Both the position numbers and the translations under genes were made by a program. From Coriolopsis trogii (lineage: Eukaryota > Basidiomycota > Agaricomycetes > Polyporales > Polyporaceae), in the NCBI GenBank assembly GCA_020543525.1, contig JAHYIO010000033.1:558001-622000 (forward strand): a DNA stretch of 64,000 nt. Direction: 5' to 3'. Below, piece by piece: positions 23,413-33,090 of this stretch (positions are counted from its first letter, which is position 1; each line of letters starts with the position of its first letter). The notes beneath the pieces were generated by a model. The model had not been told where the DNA came from, did not search any database, and saw nothing but the letters and a program-made list of their open reading frames with translations.

Positions 23413-26400
23413 ATGACGCGTCGTCCTCGTGCTACACCACATCCCGCATATCAGACTCTGACTATCGCCACCAAGACAACGAAAAGAGGCACCCAGCGTG
23501 TATGGACAGCCAGTGCAGCGGGAGCACCATCGGGGGCCCAGCGACGGGTGAGGAAGCCCAGGGAGCCCAAAGAGGTATTGCCTACTTCGAACAACCCCGA
23601 CTTTCTGGAGATGTCGGTTGGGGAATTCACCTTTGTAGGCCCACAGGTACGTTGGTGTAATTGGGGATCCAAATGGGAGGTTGACGGGCCGGACCGCTGG
23701 AATAGAAGCCCAATGAGTACCAGCTTCTATGGCTGAGAGAATTCCGAGCCACGTACCTCCGCGAGCTGTATGAGAGGGAGGCCCAGCCTGAGGAAGACGA
23801 CATCATGTGCGGGTGTGGGGGACCAGCACTTTGGTGTTGCCTCGACTGCTCTAGCCAACAGCCGCAGTGTAGGAGGTGCTGCAAAGAGGCCCACTTTCGA
23901 CATCCCTATCATCGCATTGAGCAGTGGACTGGTACTCACTACCAAAAGTCAAGTCTTCGGTCCACGGGCGTCCGTATCTACCTCGGTCATGGAGGAGAAG
24001 TCTGTCCGAGTCTCAGATAGACGGATGACACGAGCTGGAGACAACCGCACTCAACCGCACCCAGTGAACCTCCCGAGGTATGCATCCGTAATACTTGGGA
24101 GTGGCTCAAGCTCATCACTCTGTTAGCACGACAACAATCGCGCATCGTCGCCCATCTCTGAACCGGGGCATGAATATCACTCCGAACCAGGGATGCCACC
24201 ACCACCCTCATCTCCATTGCCCGCCTCCTCTACGCCATCTAGTCCAGTGCTATCGTTAAGGTCTACTGCGAGAAACACACCTGTCAGAAGTTTGCCGAGA
24301 CGTCTCCCCAGGCGCCCATCTGCCGGCCCACGGGTCGGGCCATCGGCCGGCCCGAGCATCACCCCCATGAAACGTTCCCAGCCAGAGGACTCCGACTCTG
24401 AGTCAGAAGACGACGCCAATGTTCGTATGACAAGACAACGTCTGGAAGGGCCAGATGTAGAGGTTCCGGAGGAAAATATCCAGGACATACTGGAGGCCAA
24501 AGAAGACAATCCGGACGATGCCTACGGTGTGAAGTCGGACGACGCGGCTCACATGCCCGGCTCGGGTGGGGCACCGCCCAATGGGTTGAACCGAGTTTTC
24601 TCGGACATGGAAGGCGACTACACCAAGGTAATGGTAGTTGTGGATACCTCAGGGGTGCACGAACTTCCAGTGGTATCCTGTGCGTGCCACGACTCCCCTC
24701 CGCTCGACATTCAGCTGTTACGGCTCGGCCTGTATCCGGCCACCACCGCAAGGCCCAAGACACTTTTCACGTTTCGGGTCCTGGACGACGTGCTGCTAAC
24801 AACAAAAGAGTGCAAGACCTCGATACAAAACTACTACAACAAGCTGCGACGTGTCACCGACGATCTCTTCCCACATTCCGTCCCGGTACGGCTGCCTTCC
24901 GGCTGACACATGCACCGACCCCACTTCTAACGTCTCAATTTCAGAATCGATACAGAGAGTTGCTACGTGTTTCACGACAGTGGAGAAACTTGAAGTCATG
25001 GAAAACAAGTGGGGTTGGATATGAGGATCTGCTCCAGCCAGGGCGAGGGCAGTTCATCTTCCGGTGCCCGGCTTGTCCATGGCCGAACCGGAACATGAGG
25101 GACGGATGGAAGACCGACAAACGTTGGTAAGTTCGTCAGTGCTTATTCCGATGTTCATACTGTACATTGGAACATACGGTGCAGGTGGAAGCATGCCGGG
25201 TCATGCATGCTCGATGGCAACTTCGCTGCACAACATCAGCTTCAGAAGTATCCACAACTAGACGTGCGGTTCGCCGACGGGCATGGCTGCGCGGTTGCAG
25301 TTTCTCCCTTCAAGGAGCACCTGAAAACTGCTTTCCGAGTTTGACAGGTCAGTTGAGCCAGCCCGAAATCAGTCGGACCAATAGATGCTGATCGAGCCTG
25401 GCAGAAACTGGAATGCCATGAGCATTGCGCAGTCCTCGGATCATCCACGGAGCGTGCCAAGCTGGCTGCAACTGGAATAGGGGCGGCAGTTTGCAGTCGT
25501 CATGGATTCTTCTATCCCCACTCATGTGTGGATTTTGACGCAGGCGAAGGGTCAGTGTGTTGACGTCAAGCATGACAGCCCGCCACTGACAAAGCACACA
25601 GTCAACGACATATGGACTATGTCCTCAGCGAGGCCATGTCGTTCCTGGCCGGGCTGACGTTCCTCCTTGTGTTCTACGACATATGGTGCTTCTACTCCGT
25701 TCATCTGCTCACCCGAATGGAGAAGAGCCCTGGCATATCAATTCCGGAGGGCCTCGTCGTTTCGGGTGGTATTGATCAGTTTCACGTCCATGGTCATAAG
25801 CGGGAATGCTACCCGCGGTACTCACCTCACTTTGTACCCGGAGCCGGAGTCCAAACCGGGGACATCATCGAAACGCTCTGGGCTCCTCTGAACCAAATCA
25901 GCGATAGCACACGTGGCATGTCGGCTGCGCACCGTCAAGAGTTCAATGATGATTTTATGAACGATTCCAATTGGAACAAGCTCACCCGCCTAAGTAAGCA
26001 TGCGCCCCCCACCCGAAAAATGTTCCGGCTAACGGTCTGCAAGCCGCATCTCTCGTGAAGAAGTGGCGAAATGCCGCAGAGGAGACACCGGGTGCCCAAG
26101 AGGGATTTCACTCCATCACGGCCACATCTGACCCAAATGACGTGCGTGTATGGTCGCGGATGGCGAAGGAAGCGGCCGAGCAACGAAGACAGAACATCAA
26201 AGTCATGGACATATACGACATGTCAGAAGACAGCCGTAAGTACTCTCCCCCTCTATTGCACGACGTGTCTTCACTGAGTCTTGGAGACAGTGCCCACAAG
26301 AAAAGAGATCGCTCTGGAGCTGACGAAAGAGGAGACCAAACACCCCTCTAAGCTGCGTGGAGCGGTTGCCTGGTTACAGACAGGCCTCAAGATTGAGGAG

Positions 26401-27714
26401 AAACGGTACGAACAGTGATCTCATGGAGGTTATATAGCTGTATCTAACGAGAACTTGCACTGCAGTCTCGAAATAGCAGCCACCGCCCGAAAACTTCGGT
26501 CTACCTCGCCCACCAAGGACCATTCTGGCTCTCGAGCAGATGCGCGTGAGGCTGCTAAGGGACATAGAGAAGTTCCATAAGGAGGCCAGCCGGTTTCTGC
26601 CAGCTGCAGCTCTCTCAACGGCATTATTCCTTCCGCCATCCACGAAATCACCGGGCGCCGGCTGGGATACACTCAAGCCATCCGAGCCGGGGTCCGGCTC
26701 GGCCGATGCTGAACTGGTCGACAATCATAGCGATGACGAGGACGAAGATCCACTCCCACAATCCAACCTGGAGTCCCATGCTGCTTCCAGCGCTGAGAAC
26801 CAGCTGAGAACAGTGGGCGAATCTTCGTCTGCCACCACTGCACCTAATGCCACATCCACCCCTCGAAAGTCGACCGGTCCGGTACAGCCGTCAGAACGGA
26901 TCACTATCGGCCTGCCCTCGAATCTCGGACCCGCGTTGTGCGCTATGCATGGGCTACAAGACCTCGTTGTCAAAGAGCGGCGCCTTCGCGTGGGGCAGAT
27001 GAACGACGCCCTGCACGCAGTTCGCGTGGGCGTCGCCTACAAGTCTTTCCTCTACCGATCGTCTGTCCGACGGGCCACTTCGTACCGCGCACGCCTCCGA
27101 AGTTTTGACGAGGTGCATAACTCCAATCAAGACACATTGGCACATGCCCGTCTGTATATGTGTGCTCGAACCTCCCTCATGAGTCTCTATGACGACAGCA
27201 TTCCGGCGGATGCTAAGCTGAAGGAGGAGATGCTGGCTAAATATCGGGTCCTGGAGAAATCAGACCTCAAGGCCAACACAACCCTAATCGAACACAACGT
27301 CCGCGGTGTCTTGCACAAGCACCTCCCCTGGTTTTGGTCTCTTGACGTCAACATGGAAACAAAGGGCAGCGCCTGGATGGCAGAATGTGAGTAGCCATCG
27401 TCTCTCTAGCATCCCGCAGCTCTGACCCGGGCCGGCTGACCACAGTGTACCGAGTTCTCTGGCTAAGAGCCCATGCGAGAAAGACGCGATGGGAGGAGGA
27501 GGTAGACATTGTGAGCGAAGAGTTTTTCCGGACGGAGACCTCCTTCCAAAAAAATCGGGACGAGTGGCTGCAGCGCAAAGATTCATCGCTCGGCCACGGT
27601 TATCGTGCCTGGGCATGCCGGCAGGCTGCTCTTTGGGATTCCCTGGCAATTCATGCCTCCAGAGAGTTTTCCGAGGCACAGCGTATTTGGAAAGCCCCCA
27701 CTGTATCCTTATAG
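23413..27714 (+). pseudogene. KDZ transposase with CxC2 cysteine cluster, damaged
   Basis: Eleven exons would give ~1254 residues. Exon 2 holds the CxC2 cluster (CGCGGPALWCCLDC, CRRCC, HRIEQWTGT, YLGHGG). Exons 3-4 hold the region with TFRVLDD, QNYYNKLRRVTDDLFPHSVP and RYRELLRVSRQWRNLK; exon 5 has CMLDGNFAAQHQL; exons 6-7 have ATGIGAAVCSRHG, the DIWC strand, FHVHGHKREC and GDIIETLWAPLN, the RNase H-like core of KDZ enzymes; exons 10-11 are helical (RVLWLRAHARKTRWEEE). Damage: TAG at 24018-24020 in frame in exon 2; a missing base near 25342 (GTTTGACAG, probably once with four T); an extra base near 26516. Splice sites are otherwise good. It is either a decayed copy or carries sequencing errors. 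The C-terminal end at 27714 is the likeliest stop but not certain. Confidence 0.85.
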
Positions 27715-27876
27715 TTCACTTTAGTATGTACGTTCTGAGTTACTCGGTTGAATTGCGGCTTGGATGGCGGCCCGGGCCACGGCCGGCGTTTACTTCGTTG
27801 GCCCGGCCCGCTGGTGACAAAGGCTACAGCTTCCGAAAGCTTATCCGCCCCATCTTGCCCTCCTACAATCATACCA

Positions 27877-28712
27877 ATGCCTCCACTCGCCGCCGATATT
27901 ATGCTCTCAGAGTGCGGAAGGTTCGAACTCGAATGGATCGCCAACAAGATCGCTACCGCCTTCAAGGCCTATCCCGAACACCCGTTGCAGATGACCAAAC
28001 AGCGATGGGGAACAGGCCTCGCAATAGAATGCGTAGGTCCCAAGATTCACCACTACTCAAGCGCGCCGTCACTAATTGTTTACTTTTACCAGTGGGACGC
28101 CATAGTGGCCTACGGAATTCACTGTACCGGCAAAGCACTATCGCCTGCAGTGCCCACCGGGGCGACCCAGTCGGCTGATCCGGTGTTGCCAGCAATCATC
28201 ACAGAGCTCCTACGTCATGCCGCATGGCGAGGACTCTCCATGTCAATCGCAATGGATGACCTGAACCTGGCGGCTTTCAAACAACTGGCTGAAGACGTCC
28301 CCGAGATGAATGTTGAAATTCCTATGGTCCGAAGGTGGTGGGAGTGGCCTGAAGACGCCCAGAATGTTCAAATTGTGGAGGGTCATAGCTGGTGGCTGTC
28401 TCCTCCCGAATTTGTGGTGAGTTCTGATTTCTTGTTGGGGTACAGTTCGAGCTCATAGCCTTGTATACTCAGCCGCAGCCATTGCAAGGATATGCCTGGG
28501 ATGTTGTTGATATAAACGTCCACCTCGATGCCATCACCCAAGCAACCGAGTCCATGTTTGACAATTACGACACCCTTGTTCACGACCTTGCGATCATCAC
28601 CGGCGAGGGCGCAATTGACAGCGAGGCCTCCCGGCTCGGAGACAGGATGGAGGCACAACAGGCGGAAGGGCACATGGAGGGCGCTGACGAGAACATCCAA
28701 ACCCTAAACTAG
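27877..28712 (+). CDS. 239-aa KDZ-element protein, function unknown
   Basis: Three exons (27877-28032, 28093-28416, 28473-28712) join in phase to 239 residues. It starts MPPLAADIMLSECGRFELEW, contains RRWWEWPEDAQNVQIVEGHS and ends in an acidic helical tail (GHMEGADENIQTLN). No signal peptide, membrane segment or known motif is visible. It follows the transposase by ~160 bp in the same direction and is the last gene before the right subterminal arrays. The tryptophan-rich middle and acidic tail suggest a small globular accessory protein. I assign no function. Confidence 0.6.
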
Positions 28713-29689
28713 CACAGTGCCCATGTAACCGCATAGTACAACCATGGAAGTGACCACCGGAGTTGCCCAGCCGCACCAGGATGTGTCCGGCATACAGCCA
28801 ATTCTGTCAAACCCACTCTGCGGCACATACCGCGCCCTCTAGGGGGGTCAGCCCACAGGGTCAGTCCGAGACAGGGCGCCAGCGGTCCGTCACATCCGGG
28901 TCGGCTGGTGTACCCGCGGTTCGGTTGGTGCGGTGGGCAGGCAGCTGCGCGGAACGCAGTGCACTGCTTTATGCCGAGCCGCGCGGAATGCAGTGCACTG
29001 CTTTATGCCGCGCCGCGCGGCGCACTGACACTGGAAGCGGCACCGACCGCGCGGCTTGGAAACCAAAGTCTTTGTACAGCCCGCGCGGGACACCCTCCTA
29101 GCGTCATCCCACGCCCGCGCGGTACTTTGCCCAGCACCTTGCCAGCTCCGCGCGGATCACTGGATCACCGTGGTCCAAAACGTATCTTCCACCAGGAGCA
29201 TAGCATGCCTGACCTACAAGTCGCTCCAGCAGCATCGTCCGTGAAAGACTGCCAAGTCGGCGTCCATGGCGGCGGGGTAGATCCTCGTTCAGGAAGCTAA
29301 ATTTGGATCACATGTCAATTCCATTGCTAGCGAGTATGGCCCAGACTTCCCTTTTAACCTCGCTCTTGCCATTGTGAGCGCATGACAATGTGAATCATGA
29401 TGTGCACTTGGCACGGTAAACGGCGAGGATAATTTGAACACCATATGGACCGGAAACATAGAACAGATGGCCGCCCGGCTCAAGCCATCCGAGCGGTTGT
29501 GCTCTCCGCACGGCTCGGTCAACGACTTGGCGCCAGCGGTCCGCGCGGTTCGGGCGCACGGGAGGTCCAGAGTTTCCGCGCGGTACGAAGTCATACCATT
29601 GAAGCACAGTTTGTTAGAGGCGCAATAAATGATGATTGCACAAGGGCAGCCCTGGGATACAAGGCGGACCATACCAGAACCTCATAGGA
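28713..29689. other. Right subterminal region of the KDZ element
   Basis: About 1 kb with no gene. It holds the octamer array at 28945-29155 and a partial extra copy of terminal-repeat sequence (~28895-29160, same orientation as 29700-29940), including a tandem duplication of GCAGTGCACTGCTTTATGCC. Confidence 0.65.
28945..29155. repeat. 34-bp spaced CCGCGCGG array 6
   Basis: Seven octamers start at 28945 (CTGCGCGG), 28979, 29013, 29047, 29081, 29115 and 29148; spacings 34, 34, 34, 34, 34, 33. This is the most regular array on the right side. Confidence 0.9.
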
Positions 29690-30614
29690 GGAGTGTGGGG
29701 TCGCATCCGGGTCGGCTGGTGCACCCGCGGTTCGGTTGGTGCAGTGGGCAGGCGGCCGCGCAAAACGCCTTGCACTGCTTTATACCGAGCCGCGCGGTGC
29801 ACCAATCCCAGAGATGACACCGACCGCGTGGCTCGGAAAACCAAAATCATGGTGAAGCCCGCGCGGAACACCATATCAAGCTTGCCGTCGGGCCGCGCGG
29901 TACTCATCGCACCACATGGCCAACTCCGCGCGGGTCATCGGACCACCATCTCCAATGCTGCTCGGTTTACCATCCTGACCATAGCTGTATATTATTTCCC
30001 ACTCAACACCTGCTTCCACAGGTCCCAAACGCTATGCCCGGACCCATATGCTCCGACGAACACAGGCCGTCCATCCGAGCCGCCAATGTAGCCGGCTGGC
30101 GAACCGCAACCCAACCCCTTACCCCCATCCCCCACCACCCGCACTGCCTTGCACAGGCCTCATATGCCCTCTAAACCATACCTCCCAGCATGGGAGTAGC
30201 CTCCATAACTCGCCCAAGGCGTCCGGACCCATCCACCTGCCTCCCAGCCCACAAGCCGCCACCCGGTCCCCCTGCCCGGACCGCTCCAACTCACCGTTTC
30301 ACCCCTCGTGTTGCTTGAATACGCCCGGTAAACGTTGCATTGTCACTCACAGTGCCTACAGGGACTATGCAGGCAAATACAGACAGTCTACGACCACAGA
30401 ACGCATCCAGATCGCTCATAACACGGTCCCCCTACCCCGGACCACCACCCGATCACTCACCCATACCCGGTCCGCGCGGCTCACCATTATGCCTCCCGGC
30501 CGACCACCCGCACGGAACACCCCCCAGGTTCCCACGACCCGACCGCACGGCGCCGCGTGCCACGCCCACACAGTGCATTTGCACCGCCGAGGGACACAGT
30601 ATACAGAGTATTTC
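29690..30614 (-). repeat. Right terminal inverted repeat of the KDZ element
   Basis: Reverse complement of 9900-10827 with scattered differences. It carries the octamer series at 29756 (CCGCGCAA), 29790, 29824 (CCGCGTGG), 29859, 29893 and 29926 (spacings 34, 34, 35, 34, 33). Outer tip ends near ATACAGAGTATTTC. Confidence 0.85.
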
Positions 30615-31657
30615 TATTGAATCCAGTGCGTTACGTCAGTAACGTTGAACATTGCGCATCGCCGATTCCTATCCAGGCAAACCCTCTTGAAAACTGTAAG
30701 GCACAGGGACGTTCAGCTCGGATACTATCGTTCATCACTGGCAGGCAACAGCCAAGTTGCTCGGAGTCCGTCATATATCATACCGCGCAGGCCGGAAGGT
30801 TCGCTTGCAATGCATCATTCTCCTACGACAATCAGCAATTATCAGGAGGCTCAGTATACTCGGAGGCACGGCGAGTATCGTTGCAACAAACCTATACGAT
30901 AGCATACATACCTCAGAATGCAGTCACCAACAACTTTGAGCGTCTGTGTAAGCGAGGCGCATACCAAATACGGGCGCTACCGTTCTTCAAATTTCTTGAC
31001 TCATCTGATTCTCTGCTGTTTTGCCCTTCTTCATAGAGCTTCGATCGACAAGGAGTAGCACTGCATACTTGCGCTCAAAGACCATGATCAGCACTGAGCA
31101 TTCAAGATCTACTTGCCAAACTCTGGCTACATCCTTACCGCATCCTTCAAGTTGTACGCAGTACTTGCGGATATACCGGCAGCCTGAGATCCCTCGCACT
31201 TATATGCACAATGTTCAGTTCATGACCTGTCGCTCTCCATTAGGTATCAATTACTCATGTTTGACTCGCTGCGGCGTCTTGAAGACTTTCTTGCCTTCAT
31301 GAGCCGACAACCAACCGCATTCAAACCCAAGATCTCGCACCTCTTTTGGTCTTTTCTAGACGACGAATCCGCCAAGGGTATTGCTACAGGCATATACTTC
31401 CTCCCTCCAGCGAGCACGCGTCTCGCTCTGGCTCGGAAGGTGGAAGGTGACATAGTCGCGTTGCCTCTGCCATCTTATCTCTGTTCTCTATGGCGAAACC
31501 CACCATTGTAGCGGATCATCGCACACCCCTTCCCTTCTTTCCCCCCTGCCACTGCCCGAACCTTGTCGATCGTAGGTACTCTGCCTGGCATTACACCTCA
31601 GAAAACCCAAGCGAACAGACCGAGCCTGTCACTTGACGGCGTTCCTGCCGAGCCATA
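30615..31657. other. Gene-poor flank with a possible decayed exon
   Basis: A plus-strand frame at ~31257-31511 (FDSLRRLEDFLAFMSRQ at its start) has the feel of an F-box/LRR-type repeat exon, but no partner exon or F-box is found. The rest shows nothing I recognise. Confidence 0.3.
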
Positions 31658-31659
31658 TA

Positions 31660-32156
31660 CAATCGGACAAAAAAGTCCCAGGTTTATTAACCCTCGGGAC
31701 TTTTTTGTCTACCTACCGCCCACCCCCAAGTGCACTCGCAGCATTCACCTCATTTTGGAGGCTCAGAAATCGCTAGGCGCAGTGTATAATAGGTTCGGAC
31801 GCATGCGCGCGCGCGTCCGAAGGCGTGAGGGACGACTACGAGAGAGGGAACAATGACGGGAGATGGAGAGACGCCAGGCGGCGCGGAGCTCTAAAACGCA
31901 ATCGCGACGGGCGGGAAGTCATGAGCGCCTCTATCATCGCATGCGTCCAAATCAGGAATCATCCCGCCTCGTCGTTGTCCGTCGCCTATGCCATCCCAGC
32001 GGTCTTCAGGGCCCCCAAAACAGTCCCTATTTGAGCCAATCAGCACAATGCGATGGTAGGAAAATGGGCGGGGGGGCAGCAACGTGCTACAACAGACGGG
32101 GAGGCAGACAAAGAAGTCCCAAGGTTTATTAAACCTGGGACTTTTTTGTCCGATTG
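31660..32156. mobile_element. Tc1/mariner-like MITE, ~497 bp
   Basis: The ends CAATCGGACAAAAAAGTCCC are inverted repeats of about 55 bp, flanked on both sides by TA (31658-31659 and 32157-32158), the target duplication of Tc1/mariner elements. Each terminal repeat is itself a hairpin (AAAAAAGTCCC / GGGACTTTTTT around a short AT-rich loop). No transposase is encoded, so it is a non-autonomous miniature element. Confidence 0.85.
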
Positions 32157-32158
32157 TA

Positions 32159-33060
32159 GAGCCTCCTCCTGCCCGCAGCGAGTACATTGGATTCCCGACC
32201 AGCCATCGGACTCGTACAACATTATGGAATTCCTAGCGGGGCGCGCCCCGCCATTGTTCACTCACCCCCGTATCGCCGGGATCTGTGATCACCATGAAGC
32301 CCTTCCGATATGCCTCGCGAGGTCACTTGGATATCCACGGCTGTCAGGAGTTAGTCACCTCATCGTCCCGCGGCAACCCCCGCCCAACCGCATCGAGTAC
32401 GCTCATTACTACAGTATGTGGGAAGAACTCACTAAGAATATGGAAGACGTGCCCCGGGTTTGTGCATCGAGAAGCGTACGTCTTTTGCTGCTCGAGAGGC
32501 CTTGGCGCAAGCACTGACATTGGGCCATCGAGTTCACCAGGACTGGTTGGACCGTATTGATGGCGAGACTGGCTGCTGGGTCGAGTCGTTGGAAGACGAG
32601 GCACTAAAGGAGCATCCCGTTGGAGCGGTAGAACACGAGCATCAACGAATTGGAAACTGCGTAGTGCATTGAGGTACGAACTAGCAACCTGTTGAAATTT
32701 GAGGCCCAAGCTGATCTCAGAGGTTGGTCAGGAAATTGGCATACAACCCTCCCCTGCTACGATGTCCTCGAAACCCGAGTACTCAATGACTCATTGTGGC
32801 AGTGTATGTCAGGGCGAGCCGCTGGCCCAGGAGACCTGTATATGTACATAACCGGCGCGTGGCAATGCCCGCGTTCGAAAACCCCCCAATCAAGACGACA
32901 TCCCTCAGTACGCAGACTCTCGCCCGTTGCACATACTTCCATTCCATCGTGGAGCCGGAAGAGCTGAGTGAGTGTTCCTCCGCCTATAGTCATAGTTTGT
33001 CGCTAACCGTCGAGATGAATGCACCTACTAAGTAGTTGTGAATCCAGCTTGTCCCTCGAC
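32159..33060. other. No confident gene
   Basis: Plus-strand frames here (for example MWEELTKNMEDVPRVCASR near 32416 and LTLGHRVHQDWLDRIDGETG near 32515) could be two exons of a small or decayed gene; a splice from ~32475 would leave only a ~35-nt intron, so I do not call it. Confidence 0.3.
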
Positions 33061-33090
33061 CATTCCGATGCTCATCAATGATCTCTGCTC

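Larger units (their letters stand above)
9900..30614. mobile_element. ~20.7-kb KDZ-superfamily DNA transposon carrying a TET/JBP dioxygenase
   Basis: The element is bounded by ~930-bp terminal inverted repeats (about 9900-10827 and 29690-30614). Within it lie a CxC2-type KDZ transposase gene, a TET/JBP oxygenase gene and four genes of unknown role. The subterminal DNA holds arrays of a CpG-rich palindrome at ~34-bp spacing. KDZ (Kyakuja/Dileera/Zisupton) elements are large DNA transposons of fungi, and their linkage to TET/JBP genes in basidiomycetes is established. The tips read GAATATACTGTAT on the left and, on the opposite strand, GAAATACTCTGTAT on the right. I could not find an exact target-site duplication, so boundaries are good to about 10-15 bp. 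The transposase copy carries one nonsense codon and two frame breaks, so movement would need help from another copy unless these are assembly errors. Confidence 0.85.

Noticed and set aside
9898..30622. Target-site duplication of the KDZ element
   Set aside because: Flanks on the two sides (for example TTCAGTAA and TATTGAAT) do not match at any reasonable boundary; it may be decayed or the tips misjudged.
32290..32672. Possible two-exon small gene near the first MITE
   Set aside because: The only splice that joins the frames would need an intron of ~35 nt, below the usual minimum, and no homologue is recognised.
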